DNA from: Flavipsychrobacter sp964461535
GTDB lineage: Bacteria; Bacteroidota; Bacteroidia; Chitinophagales; Chitinophagaceae
Reading direction: 5' to 3'
Length of the DNA stretch: 53,316 bases
NCBI GenBank assembly: GCA_964461535.1
Contig: CAYWUY010000012.1
Span: forward strand, 1-53,316
Shown here: positions 8,139 to 15,616 of the stretch, piece after piece
How the letters are laid out: each line of letters begins with the position of its first letter
How positions within the stretch are numbered: the first letter of the stretch is position 1
Position numbers and translations under genes: made by a program
The notes under the pieces: generated by a model
What the model was told of the DNA's origin: nothing
Databases searched by the model: none
Seen by the model: only the letters and a program-made list of their open reading frames with translations

Positions 8139-8774
8139 TTAGTTATAACTCAAAAGAAAATCTTCAATTGGTATTCTAACTTTTTTCATGTTAACTAACC
8201 AGTCTGCTTCTGCATCTCTATACCCAATAGGTAATAGTAGGACACTTCTTAACTGAAGTTCAGATAGGTTTAATAAATCATCCAGTTTTTGGTTATCAAA
8301 ACCTTCCATTGGAGTGCTGTCAATTTTTAGTTCAGCTGCTTGGGCTAAAGCAAACCCTAGACCTATATATGCTTGTCTTGCTGTGTGTGCAAAGTTTGTA
8401 TCTGCCTCTTGTTGTAGGTAACTTTTTTTAAGTAAGTCGGTATAGTTTTTAAATCTATCTACAGGTAATCCTCTTTCTACTGCAGTATAGTTGAATACCT
8501 GGTCTATTCGCTCGCTGGTGTATTTGTCCCAAGCTGCGAATACAAGCAAGTGAGAACAGTCGGCAACAATTTGTTGATTGTTGGCAATCGAAACTATTTT
8601 CTTTTTTAGTTCATCATTTGTAATAATGATGATTCTAAATTGTTGCATGCCAGATGATGTAGGTGCTAAACGCGCAGCTTCTACTATTTTATCTACATCT
8701 TCTTGTTTTACTTTTTTACTACTATCATATTTTTTAGTAGCATATCTCCATTTTAAATGATCTATCAGTTCCAT
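8139..8774 (-). CDS. NAD(P)H-dependent nitroreductase-family oxidoreductase (FMN)
   Basis: The 211-residue protein has the nitroreductase fold signatures: an N-terminal Arg-Tyr-Ala-Thr-Lys-Lys-Tyr-Asp motif, Ala-Pro-Thr-Ser-Ser-Gly-Met-Gln-Gln-Phe-Arg for FMN phosphate binding, Gln-Ala-Tyr-Ile-Gly-Leu-Gly in the middle, and a late Leu-Pro-Ile-Gly-Tyr-Arg strand. Length and motifs match NfsB/DrgA/YdgI-type enzymes that reduce nitroaromatics, quinones or enals with NAD(P)H. It is the last gene of the ohrR operon, two bases after the DUF1304 gene, so it is probably induced by organic peroxides and may detoxify oxidation products. The physiological substrate is unknown. Confidence 0.88.
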   Translation of the reverse strand: MELIDHLKWRYATKKYDSSKKVKQEDVDKIVEAARLAPTSSGMQQFRIIIITNDELKKKIVSIANNQQIVADCSHLLVFAAWDKYTSERIDQVFNYTAVERGLPVDRFKNYTDLLKKSYLQQEADTNFAHTARQAYIGLGFALAQAAELKIDSTPMEGFDNQKLDDLLNLSELQLRSVLLLPIGYRDAEADWLVNMKKVRIPIEDFLLSYN

Positions 8775-8776
8775 TG

Positions 8777-9142
8777 CTATATAATTAATGATGTTATTAT
8801 AGCTACTATTGCAGGCAGTGCTTGTATAATAAATATTTTTTTAGAAGCAGTAAGAGCTCCGTAAGTACCGGCAATAGCTATACAGGTAAGGAAAAATAGT
8901 CTAATATTTATACTCCAGTTAGCATCAGATATAGCCAATGACCAAATTAATCCTGCCGATAGAAATCCATTGTATAAACCCTGATTTGCCGCCAATGTTT
9001 TAGTGGGGCTAAACAGGTCTGGCTTAAGAGAAGTATTAAATACTTTTTTGCCTATGGTTTCCCAGGCAAACATCTCAATGTATAGAATTACTAGATGCTC
9101 TATTGCTACTACTAGAGTTAATATTAGACTGATTATTTTCAT
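8777..9142 (-). CDS. DUF1304 family small integral membrane protein
   Basis: The 121-residue protein has four hydrophobic segments (about residues 3-20, 55-72, 78-96 and 102-120), with the family pattern His-Leu-x-Ile-Leu-Tyr-Ile-Glu-Met-Phe-Ala-Trp near residue 18 and Ala-x-Asn-Gln-Gly-Leu-Tyr-Asn-Gly-Phe-Leu-Ala/Ser at residues 52-62. Function is unknown for the family. It is inserted between ohr and the nitroreductase gene with 2-base gaps on each side, so it belongs to the peroxide-stress operon. Confidence 0.85.
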   Translation of the reverse strand: MKIISLILTLVVAIEHLVILYIEMFAWETIGKKVFNTSLKPDLFSPTKTLAANQGLYNGFLSAGLIWSLAISDANWSINIRLFFLTCIAIAGTYGALTASKKIFIIQALPAIVAIITSLII

Positions 9143-9144
9143 TA

Positions 9145-9564
9145 TTAGATATTAGTGGTTAGTAATACTTCAATATTTCCTCTTGTAGCATTAGAATAAG
9201 GACATACTTCATGTGCTTTTGCTACTAATGCTTGCGCTGTTTCTTTATCAACACCTTTTACTGTTACGTCCAGTTCTACTGCTAGTCCAAATGCACCATT
9301 GCCCAGTTGTCCTATGCTAACTTTTGCAGTTACAGTGGTGCTTTCAACTTTAGTATTACTTAAAGATATAACTCTATTCAATGCACTATCAAAACAAGCA
9401 GAATATCCAGCGGCAAATAGTTGTTCAGGATTGGTGTAATCATCATTTGCACCTCCCAAGGCTTTTGGCATTCTTACATCAAGGTCTAATACACCGTTAT
9501 CAGATTTTACATGTCCGTTTCTTCCTCCTGTTGCAGTAGCTACTGCAGTATAAAGTGGTTTCAT
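9145..9564 (-). CDS. ohr: Organic hydroperoxide resistance protein (Ohr/OsmC family)
   Basis: The 139-residue product is full length for Ohr. The two redox cysteines are present: Cys57 in Ala-Gly-Tyr-Ser-Ala-Cys-Phe and Cys121 in Glu-Val-Cys-Pro-Tyr-Ser-Asn-Ala-Thr-Arg-Gly-Asn. It is a thiol peroxidase that reduces organic hydroperoxides using the cysteine pair, usually recycled by lipoylated proteins. Its ATG overlaps the TGA of the upstream MarR gene in an ATGA quartet (9561-9564), giving translational coupling to its own regulator. The Cys-Pro-Tyr-Ser motif separates it from OsmC proper. Confidence 0.95.
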   Translation of the reverse strand: MKPLYTAVATATGGRNGHVKSDNGVLDLDVRMPKALGGANDDYTNPEQLFAAGYSACFDSALNRVISLSNTKVESTTVTAKVSIGQLGNGAFGLAVELDVTVKGVDKETAQALVAKAHEVCPYSNATRGNIEVLLTTNI

Positions 9565-10004
9565 TTTTGAGTTGTTTTATTTAAAATTTTGTTTGTAATA
9601 TTTCTTAGTTGGTTAAGTTCTTCAAGGCTGATATGCATATTAGATAGCAGTCCTTCTGGAACAGTTATTGCTTTCTTTTTTAGGTTTTTCCCTTTTGTGG
9701 TTAAGGTTATTACAACCACTCTTTCATCGGTTGTGCTTCTTGTTCTAGTAATCAATCCTTTTACTACCATACGCTTCAGTAGAGGAGTTAATGTTCCTGT
9801 GTCTAGCAGTAGTTTATCTCCAATGCCGCTTACGGTTTGTTTGTCGTTTTCCCATAACACTAGTAATACTAGATATTGAGGATAAGAGATGTCTAAACGT
9901 TCTAGTAATGGCCTGTACTGATTGGTGATTTCCCTGGATAGAGCATAGACCGGGAAGCAAACCTGATTTTTTAACAGTAGCAATTCCATGTTAGTAGATG
10001 TCAT
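9561..10004 (-). CDS. ohrR: MarR-family peroxide sensor repressor OhrR
   Basis: From the ATG at 10004 the protein is 147 residues, standard for OhrR. Cys16 in Asn-Gln-Val-Cys-Phe-Pro-Val-Tyr matches the peroxidatic Cys of OhrR. The winged helix is seen in Ser-Tyr-Pro-Gln-Tyr-Leu-Val-Leu, Leu-Asp-Thr-Gly-Thr-Leu-Thr-Pro-Leu-Leu-Lys-Arg-Met and the wing Arg-Ser-Thr-Thr-Asp-Glu-Arg. A longer frame back to 10103 exists but would translate through the promoter and operator, so I reject it. The gene leads the operon ohrR-ohr-DUF1304-nitroreductase. Oxidation of Cys16 by organic peroxide should release it from the operator at 10036-10055. Confidence 0.92.
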   Translation of the reverse strand: MTSTNMELLLLKNQVCFPVYALSREITNQYRPLLERLDISYPQYLVLLVLWENDKQTVSGIGDKLLLDTGTLTPLLKRMVVKGLITRTRSTTDERVVVITLTTKGKNLKKKAITVPEGLLSNMHISLEELNQLRNITNKILNKTTQK

Positions 10005-10019
10005 TTTCTCTTTTTTTTG

Positions 10020-10055
10020 TAAAGGTAGTCTGCAATTATATTGTGTACAATATAA
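10020..10055 (-). promoter_or_regulatory. ohrR operon promoter with overlapping OhrR operator
   Basis: A perfect 9-bp inverted repeat (10036-10044 and 10047-10055, two-base spacer; core TTGTGTACAA) resembles OhrR/MarR boxes. On the minus strand the -33 TTG (10048-10050) sits inside the operator and is followed after 20 bases by TACCTTTA (10020-10027), one mismatch from TAnnTTTG. The leader is about 10 bases. The repressor would block polymerase directly. Confidence 0.75.
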
Positions 10056-10175
10056 ATTTTGCATAGCACTATTGAATCTAATAATAGTGATAGTGTCGTC
10101 CATTTATACCATTATTTATAGAATGGAATAATACGGTATCGAAAAGATTTTATGTTATAGTAACAATATCATATA

Positions 10176-10183
10176 TAGCTTTG
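10176..10183 (+). promoter_or_regulatory. Promoter -7 element of the AraC-type gene
   Basis: TAGCTTTG fits TAnnTTTG and ends 17 bases before the ATG at 10201. No clear -33 TTG. Confidence 0.45.
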
Positions 10184-10200
10184 ATGGTAGATAGCTTTTT

Positions 10201-10608
10201 ATGAAAATTCCAGAGAAAATATTAGCTCGCCAGCATGAGATAACGATTGAATATATTAATCTCATAGACCGTCATTTGCAAGACGTGTTATCTGGTTCTG
10301 CAACTGAAATGTTTGAAATAAGAGATATTGCACGTGAGATGCATATACATCCCACACACCTTAGCAATACCATCAAATTAGTAACTGGTAAGCATCCATG
10401 CTATTTCTACGAAGAGAAGATACTGGAAATAGTCAAGCGTCAATTAGAGGATAATACGTTAAGCATTAATGACATAGCAGTTGGGTTAACGTATGACCCA
10501 TCTAATTTTACTAAGTTTTTTAAAAGATTTGTAGGCGTAACGCCTAAACAATATCGTGAGCAGTATTTAATGTCTCAAACTACAAAAACTGAACTGCTCA
10601 CCATTTAA
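10201..10608 (+). CDS. Short AraC-family transcriptional regulator (DNA-binding domain only)
   Basis: The 135-residue protein consists almost entirely of the two helix-turn-helix motifs of the AraC/XylS family. The first lies around residues 38-60 (Ile-Arg-Asp-Ile-Ala-Arg-Glu-Met-His-Ile-His-Pro-Thr-His-Leu-Ser) and the second around 88-125 (Ile-Asn-Asp-Ile-Ala, then Phe-Thr-Lys-Phe-Phe-Lys-Arg-Phe-Val-Gly-Val-Thr-Pro-Lys-Gln-Tyr-Arg). The usual N-terminal sensor domain is missing, as in SoxS/MarA-type regulators. It is divergent from ohrR and precedes the SDR gene by 59 bases, so either could be its target. No effector can be inferred. Confidence 0.9.
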   Translation: MKIPEKILARQHEITIEYINLIDRHLQDVLSGSATEMFEIRDIAREMHIHPTHLSNTIKLVTGKHPCYFYEEKILEIVKRQLEDNTLSINDIAVGLTYDPSNFTKFFKRFVGVTPKQYREQYLMSQTTKTELLTI

Positions 10609-10667
10609 TCTGTAACTGTCACCATTTTTTTGCTTGCTTTATTTTCAATTTTGTAAAAAAAAAGAAA

Positions 10668-11429
10668 ATGAGTAGACAAAAAATTGCAATCGTTACAGGC
10701 GGTAGCCGTGGTTTGGGCAGAGATATGGCTATACAGTTAGCTAAAAAGGGATTAGATGTTGTTGTTACATATAATTCTAGAAAAGATGCAGCTGAAGAAG
10801 TAGTGTCAATTTTAAAGTCATATGGTGTAAAGGCAGCTTTATTGTCTTTAGACGTATCTAAGGCCGATAGTTTCGTTAATTTTAAAGCAGAGTTGTCAAA
10901 TTTGTTAGTGTCTTATTTTTGCACTGATAATTTTGACTATTTAATAAATAATGCAGGTACTGCTCTGCATTCATCATTTATGGATACTACAATGCCTCAG
11001 TTCGATGATGTAGTTAGTGTTCATTTAAAAGCTCCATTCTTTTTGTCGCAACAGTTATTGTCAATAATGAACGATGGTGGTGGTATTATAAATATATCGT
11101 CCGGTTTAGCTAGATTTTCATTCGCAGGCTATGCAGCATATGCTGCTGCCAAGGCTGCTATAGAAACACTATCAAGATATATGGCAAAAGAGTTAGGGTC
11201 TAGAAAAATAAGAGTAAATGTTGTTGCTCCGGGTGCTATAGCAACAGATTTCGGAGGTGGGGCTGTAAGAGATAATGCAGATTTGAATGCAATGATTAGT
11301 TCTGTAACTGCATTAGGGCGTGTAGGTCTGCCAACTGATATTGGTAGCGTAGTCGCATTTTTATGTACTGATGATGCAGGTTGGGTTAATGCACAGCGCA
11401 TTGAAGTGTCTGGAGGTATGATGTTATAA
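10668..11429 (+). CDS. Short-chain dehydrogenase/reductase (FabG-like)
   Basis: The 253-residue protein has a complete classical SDR set: the cofactor motif Thr-Gly-Gly-Ser-Arg-Gly-Leu-Gly at 10-17, Asn-Asn-Ala-Gly at 94-97, catalytic Ser around 144-145, and Tyr158-x-x-x-Lys162. The Asn-Val-Val-Ala-Pro-Gly-Ala-Ile-Ala-Thr stretch is also classical. An Arg after the glycine motif (Ser-Arg-Lys near 37-39) hints at NADPH. It reduces or oxidises an alcohol/ketone; the substrate cannot be named. It lies downstream of the AraC-type gene on the same strand and ends in a terminator. Confidence 0.92.
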   Translation: MSRQKIAIVTGGSRGLGRDMAIQLAKKGLDVVVTYNSRKDAAEEVVSILKSYGVKAALLSLDVSKADSFVNFKAELSNLLVSYFCTDNFDYLINNAGTALHSSFMDTTMPQFDDVVSVHLKAPFFLSQQLLSIMNDGGGIINISSGLARFSFAGYAAYAAAKAAIETLSRYMAKELGSRKIRVNVVAPGAIATDFGGGAVRDNADLNAMISSVTALGRVGLPTDIGSVVAFLCTDDAGWVNAQRIEVSGGMML

Positions 11430-11454
11430 TTCAGATTTACTAAAGCTATTTAGG

Positions 11455-11482
11455 GTGGCACTTTTTAGTGTCACTTTTTTTT
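11455..11482 (+). terminator. Terminator after the SDR gene
   Basis: An 8-bp stem (11455-11462 with 11467-11474, one G-T pair), TTTT loop, then a run of eight T residues. Confidence 0.85.
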
Positions 11483-11494
11483 ATAAAAAAATAT

Positions 11495-11540
11495 TTGTGT
11501 AACTAAATGGTTACGTATATATTTGTAACCAAATAGTTAC
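11495..11540 (+). promoter_or_regulatory. ArsR-type gene promoter with two operator dyads
   Basis: TTG (11495-11497), 20 bases, then TATATTTG (11518-11525). Two 16-base copies of GTAAC-N6-GTTAC lie at 11499-11514 (between the promoter elements) and 11525-11540 (over the transcription start), 26 bases apart. This geometry fits autorepression by the ArsR-family protein encoded next. Confidence 0.8.
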
Positions 11541-11543
11541 ATA

Positions 11544-11867
11544 ATGGATGTAAGAAGAGATGTTTTTCAAGCTATAGCAGACCCAACCAGAAGGGCTATT
11601 CTAGGGTTACTGGCAGTAAATAGTCTGTCTCTAAACGCTGTGGCAGAAAATTTTGATATCAGTAGGCCTGCTATATCTAAGCACGTTAAGATTTTAAATG
11701 AGTGTGGTTTAGTAGATATTAAACAAAAAGGCAGAGAGCGATATTGTGAAGCTAGGTTAGAAAAGTTAAGCGAGGTAGACCAATGGATAGCACAGTATAA
11801 ACAATTTTGGGAGGCTAAGCTGGATGCACTGGAGGCTTATCTAAAAGAATTGCAGCAAAAACAATAA
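11544..11867 (+). CDS. ArsR-family winged-helix repressor
   Basis: The 107-residue protein opens with the typical Asp-Val-Phe-Gln-Ala-Ile-Ala-Asp-Pro-Thr-Arg-Arg-Ala-Ile-Leu motif and has the recognition helix Ile-Ser-Arg-Pro-Ala-Ile-Ser-Lys-His-Val-Lys-Ile-Leu, followed by the wing Gln-Lys-Gly-Arg-Glu-Arg-Tyr. The metal-binding Cys-x-Cys motif of ArsR/SmtB is absent (the one Cys in Asn-Glu-Cys-Gly and another in Tyr-Cys-Glu are unlikely metal sites), so it belongs to the non-metal group that is regularly followed by SRPBCC/AHSA1 genes, as here. It probably controls itself and the next two or three genes. Confidence 0.93.
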   Translation: MDVRRDVFQAIADPTRRAILGLLAVNSLSLNAVAENFDISRPAISKHVKILNECGLVDIKQKGRERYCEARLEKLSEVDQWIAQYKQFWEAKLDALEAYLKELQQKQ

Positions 11868-11903
11868 TTACGTTTTATATCATTCACTAAAATCTTAACC
11901 GTT

Positions 11904-12869
11904 ATGAGTAGTCAAAATCATGTACAGCTTACTATAGTAAGAAAAATTAATGCACCAGTTAGTCTGGTATTTGAAGCATTAACTCATCCTGAGCATTTGC
12001 GACATTGGTGGGGCCCTGCCGAGTGCGCATTAGAAGTATTACAGTTAGATGTAACTCCAGGTGGTCGTTTTCATTATGAAATGAAATTCCCTAATGGTAT
12101 GGCCATGTACGGTATATTTAAATACCGCGAAGTAGATGTGCCTAACAAATTGGTATTTACAAATTCTTTCGCCGATCAGTCAGGTAACATTATTGCAGCT
12201 CCTATTCCTGAGTTTCCTAAAGAAGTACTTAATACATGGACTTTTGAAGAACATGAAGGAGGTACTTTGCTCACATTGGTGGGTATACCCCTGAGCGAGT
12301 TAGCTACTGAATTGCAGGGCTACGCAAATATGCATGGTAGTATGAATGAAGGCTTTAATAAAACATTCAACAAGCTAGATGAGTATCTTAAAGTGCAAAT
12401 GCAATTGCGAGTTGAGAACAAACAGAAGAGAATGCCAAGGGTAAGTACTTATCTCAATTTTCCGGGTAAAACCGAAGAGGCTATGTTGTTTTATAAGCAA
12501 GTATTTAATGGCCAGTTTGTAGGTGATGGTTTGCAACGTTTTGGTGATTTTGCCCCTTTTGATGGGCAGCCCGAAATGTCTGAGGAAGATAAACAGCTAA
12601 TCATTCATGCTGAATTAGAGATTCTTAATGGTCATATCCTAATGGCAACAGATGCTCCGGAAAGTATGGGTTTTAAATTAATTCATGGAAATAATATGCA
12701 CATTAATGTAGAACCTGATAGTAGAGCCGAAGCCACAAGGTTATTTAACGAATTGTCGGCGGGAGGGGCAATAACCATGCCTTTGCAGGACATGTTTTGG
12801 GGAGCTTACTTTGGTAGTTTTTCTGATAAATATGGTATTAACTGGATGATTAACTATACTGAAAAATAG
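11904..12869 (+). CDS. Fusion of SRPBCC (AHSA1-like) domain and PhnB-like VOC domain
   Basis: Residues 1-165 form an SRPBCC domain: Ile-Asn-Ala-Pro-Val-Ser-Leu-Val-Phe-Glu-Ala-Leu-Thr, His-Trp-Trp-Gly-Pro, and Pro-Gly-Gly-Arg-Phe. Residues ~175-321 form a glyoxalase/VOC domain of the PhnB subgroup: Thr-Tyr-Leu-Asn-Phe-Pro-Gly-Lys-Thr-Glu-Glu-Ala-Met-x-Phe-Tyr, His-Ala-Glu-Leu-Glu-Ile, and the end motif Phe-Trp-Gly-Ala-Tyr-Phe-Gly-Ser-Phe-x-Asp-Lys-Tyr-Gly-Ile-Asn-Trp. Both families are usually separate proteins; the joint is a Lys-rich linker without a stop or frameshift. SRPBCC folds bind hydrophobic ligands and VOC domains bind metals and small molecules, but no reaction can be assigned. 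It follows the ArsR gene by 36 bases. Confidence 0.88.
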   Translation: MSSQNHVQLTIVRKINAPVSLVFEALTHPEHLRHWWGPAECALEVLQLDVTPGGRFHYEMKFPNGMAMYGIFKYREVDVPNKLVFTNSFADQSGNIIAAPIPEFPKEVLNTWTFEEHEGGTLLTLVGIPLSELATELQGYANMHGSMNEGFNKTFNKLDEYLKVQMQLRVENKQKRMPRVSTYLNFPGKTEEAMLFYKQVFNGQFVGDGLQRFGDFAPFDGQPEMSEEDKQLIIHAELEILNGHILMATDAPESMGFKLIHGNNMHINVEPDSRAEATRLFNELSAGGAITMPLQDMFWGAYFGSFSDKYGINWMINYTEK

Positions 12870-12892
12870 TACGTGCTAATAAAAATTAGAAA

Positions 12893-13348
12893 ATGATAAC
12901 TGAAGATATTCTTGATAGAGAAATAAAACTTGAGCGCCTACTTAACGCACCTGTAGATTTGGTTTGGTTAGTATGGAGCCAAGCAGAGCATATTAAAAAT
13001 TGGTGGGGACCTAATGGTTTTACTAATACTATACACAAAATGGATTTGCAGGCTGGTGGCGAATGGGATTTAATAATGCATGGCTCCGATGGTATAGATT
13101 ATGTGAATAAAAGTGTTTTTAAAGAGGTAATACCAAAAGAAAGAATAGTTTATGAACATATCTCAGAACCTAGGTTTACATCTACAATCACATTTAAAGC
13201 TATAGGCAATACTACATTGCTAACATGGCATATGCTCTTTGATTCTAAAGAGCAGTTTATAGAGGTGGTTAAGAAATATGGTGCTGATGAAGGTCTACGC
13301 CAGAATGTAGAAAAAATGGAGTTGTATTTGGGAGCGTTTAAAATGTAA
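12893..13348 (+). CDS. SRPBCC (AHSA1-like) ligand-binding domain protein
   Basis: A single 151-residue SRPBCC domain with Leu-Asn-Ala-Pro-Val-Asp-Leu-Val-Trp, Asn-Trp-Trp-Gly-Pro-Asn-Gly-Phe and a C-terminal amphipathic helix that closes the cavity. It is similar in plan to the first domain of the preceding gene, and the two probably arose by duplication. It lies 23 bases downstream, in the same ArsR-controlled unit. The ligand is unknown. Confidence 0.88.
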   Translation: MITEDILDREIKLERLLNAPVDLVWLVWSQAEHIKNWWGPNGFTNTIHKMDLQAGGEWDLIMHGSDGIDYVNKSVFKEVIPKERIVYEHISEPRFTSTITFKAIGNTTLLTWHMLFDSKEQFIEVVKKYGADEGLRQNVEKMELYLGAFKM

Positions 13349-13436
13349 ATAGGAATGATTAGAGTGTTTAACTCCTTTCTTTCAGCTATAAAAGTAAACA
13401 ATATGCTTTCATGAAACTATCAAGCTAATTTGCATT

Positions 13437-14075
13437 ATGGTTACAATTGATATTCAGGAGATAAAACAATGGGATAGATTCTATAGAGGAAACTTTGTAA
13501 ATAGCCTTAGCGGATTTAAAAGTGCCAGCCTCATAGGCACAATAAATGCTCAAGGAGTTCCTAATCTTGCCATATTCAGTAATATAGTTCACTTGGGTGC
13601 CGACCCTGCTTTGATAGGTTTTATTAACAGACCTTTAGCTGCTGCACCGCATACTATTGCTAATATAGAAAGTACTGGTGTATACACTATTAATCACATT
13701 GAACCTAATATGGTTGTTAAAGCACACCAAACAAGTGCTAAGTATCCCGATGGTATTAGCGAGTTTTCTCAAGTAGGTTTAACGCCAGAGTTTGTAGATG
13801 GTATACTTGCTCCATATGTTGCTGAGTCACCCATTAAGTATGCACTGTCTTTAAAAGAAATAGTTCCTATCACTCACAATAGTACATTCCTAGTTATAGG
13901 TGCTATTACTCATGTAGTTTTGAAGACCGAGCAATATGTTCAGTCCGATGGTTTTATAGATTTATCGGCTGCTCATTCAGTAGCATCTTTAGGAATTGAT
14001 GCTTATTATGAATGTTCTAAAATAGGTAGGTATGCGTATGCAAAGCCCAATGAAGAACCTAGGCAAATAGACTGA
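13437..14075 (+). CDS. Flavin reductase-like FMN-binding protein
   Basis: The 212-residue protein fits the flavin reductase-like (split-barrel) family of about 200 residues: Lys-Ser-Ala-Ser-Leu-Ile-Gly-Thr-Ile-Asn near residue 28, Asn-Leu-Ala-Ile-Phe-Ser-Asn-Ile-Val-His, Pro-His-Thr-Ile-Ala-Asn-Ile-Glu near 76 and Gly-Val-Tyr-Thr-Ile-Asn-His. Such proteins bind FMN and reduce flavin or serve a monooxygenase. The gap of 88 bases from the SRPBCC gene leaves open whether it is cotranscribed. It ends at a shared terminator with fabF. Confidence 0.82.
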   Translation: MVTIDIQEIKQWDRFYRGNFVNSLSGFKSASLIGTINAQGVPNLAIFSNIVHLGADPALIGFINRPLAAAPHTIANIESTGVYTINHIEPNMVVKAHQTSAKYPDGISEFSQVGLTPEFVDGILAPYVAESPIKYALSLKEIVPITHNSTFLVIGAITHVVLKTEQYVQSDGFIDLSAAHSVASLGIDAYYECSKIGRYAYAKPNEEPRQID

Positions 14076-14086
14076 GGTTTTTAAAT

Positions 14087-14117
14087 AAACAAGGGGCCTG
14101 ATATCGGCCCCTTGTTT
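14087..14117. terminator. Bidirectional terminator between flavin reductase-like gene and fabF
   Basis: A 12-bp perfect GC-rich stem (14087-14098 with 14106-14117) flanked by A-rich and T-rich sequence on each side. Confidence 0.85.
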
Positions 14118-14127
14118 GTTGTTTTAT

Positions 14128-15381
14128 TTAGCTTCCTTCATATTTCTTGAATACCGAAGTGGCAGTATGTCCTCCAAATCCAAAAGTATTATTCAATACA
14201 TATTTTAGAGGTGTTTTTCTAGCTGTGCCCAATACTATGTCTACATCTTGTGGTAGCTCGGGGTCTAGGTTTACAGTATTAATAGTGGGCGGCATTATGT
14301 CGTTTTGCAATGAAAGTATGCTTATAATAGCTTCTACTGCACCTGCCGCACCCAGTAAATGACCTGTCATAGATTTAGTAGCGCTTATAGGCACTTTCCT
14401 ATCGCCAAATAGTTTTTTGAATGCTAATAGTTCGCTTATGTCTCCCAGGTGGGTAGATGTTGCATGTGCGTTTACATGGTCTATATCGTCAGCAGTTATT
14501 CCGGCTTCTTTTATAGCTTTCTTCATGCCCACTACTGCTCCAAGTCCTTCGGGATGTGTGCCGGTAAGATGGTATGCGTCAGCAGCCATTCCTCCGCCTA
14601 CCATTTCTGCATATATTTTTGCACCACGGGCTACTGCATGGTCCCATTCTTCTAGCACTATAGCTCCTGCACCTTCACCTATCACAAATCCGTCTCTGTC
14701 TTTATCAAATGGTTTTGATGCACTCTCCGGGGTTTCGTTTTGTTTAGATAGTGCTTGTGCTGCACTAAATCCACCCACTGAACCATGAGTAATAGCAGCT
14801 TCCGATCCGCCTGAAATCATTATAGTAGCCTTGCCCATTTTTATGGTGTCAAAAGCACTTATTAAAGCTGTATTAGATGATGCACAAGCCGATACAGTAC
14901 AGTAGTTAGGGCCATGTAAGTTGTGTCTTATAGAAATAACTCCTGCTGCTATATCTACTATCATTTTGGGTATGAAATAGGGGTTGAATCTAGGTGTGCC
15001 ATCTCCTGAATGAAATTCTTTTAGCTGATCTTCAAATGTAGATATACCTCCATTTCCCGTAGCCCATATAACACCTACATCATATCTGGCCTCTTCGCTC
15101 ATGGCTTTGAAGTCTAGTCCCGCATCAGCTATGGCTTGGTCTGTTGCAGCTATTGCGTAGTGTGTAAATGTGTCGTATTTTTTTACTTCTTTTTTGTCAA
15201 TGTATGCTGTTGGGTCAAAGTTCTTTACCTCACATGCAAAGCGTGTTTTGAATTTTGAAGCATCAAACTTTGTTATGGGGCCAGCAGCGCTTTTTCCTGC
15301 CAATATATTTTCCCAAAACTCTGCTACCGTATTGCCTAGTGGTGTTATAGCGCCAAGGCCGGTTATTGCAACTCTTTTCAT
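14128..15381 (-). CDS. fabF: 3-oxoacyl-ACP synthase II (beta-ketoacyl-ACP synthase)
   Basis: The 417-residue enzyme has the complete KAS II catalytic set: Cys166 in Ser-Ala-Cys-Ala-Ser, His306 in Asn-Ala-His-Ala-Thr-Ser-Thr, Lys336 in Ala-Thr-Lys-Ser and His341 in Thr-Gly-His-Leu-Leu-Gly-Ala-Ala. The N-terminus Arg-Val-Ala-Ile-Thr-Gly-Leu-Gly-Ala-Ile-Thr-Pro-Leu-Gly is canonical and fixes the start. It condenses malonyl-ACP with acyl-ACP in fatty acid elongation. An acpP gene, the common neighbour, is not next to it here, and no standard promoter is visible in the 235 bases upstream. Confidence 0.95.
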   Translation of the reverse strand: MKRVAITGLGAITPLGNTVAEFWENILAGKSAAGPITKFDASKFKTRFACEVKNFDPTAYIDKKEVKKYDTFTHYAIAATDQAIADAGLDFKAMSEEARYDVGVIWATGNGGISTFEDQLKEFHSGDGTPRFNPYFIPKMIVDIAAGVISIRHNLHGPNYCTVSACASSNTALISAFDTIKMGKATIMISGGSEAAITHGSVGGFSAAQALSKQNETPESASKPFDKDRDGFVIGEGAGAIVLEEWDHAVARGAKIYAEMVGGGMAADAYHLTGTHPEGLGAVVGMKKAIKEAGITADDIDHVNAHATSTHLGDISELLAFKKLFGDRKVPISATKSMTGHLLGAAGAVEAIISILSLQNDIMPPTINTVNLDPELPQDVDIVLGTARKTPLKYVLNNTFGFGGHTATSVFKKYEGS

Positions 15382-15576
15382 AAATTTTATTTTAAATCCC
15401 CACTATAGAATTTGCTTATATACTTTGTTTAGTTTTTCCTCTACAGTTAAGGTGTGCAAAAATCGGAGATAATCCTTTAGAATGTTCACTATTAATAAAA
15501 ACCATATGGGTATTGCTAATATCAGTTAATTGTACATATTTATACTTAAATATGAATATATGTCATCTATAAAACC

Positions 15577-15584
15577 TACCTTTG
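15577..15584 (+). promoter_or_regulatory. Promoter -7 element of purC
   Basis: TACCTTTG followed by CAGCCC, nearly the same as before rpsA and rpmB; about 32 bases before the ATG. I see no purine riboswitch in the short leader. Confidence 0.7.
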
Positions 15585-15616
15585 CAGCCCAAAGTTTTTA
15601 AAAATCATACTATTCT

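Noticed and set aside
10005..10103. 33-residue N-terminal extension of OhrR
   Set aside because: It would translate through the promoter and operator; a standard OhrR start with Cys16 lies at 10004.
14417..14788. 123-residue frame antisense to fabF
   Set aside because: Shadow frame opposite strongly conserved fabF motifs.
15382..15616. Purine riboswitch before purC
   Set aside because: The leader after the promoter is only about 30 bases and has no recognisable aptamer.
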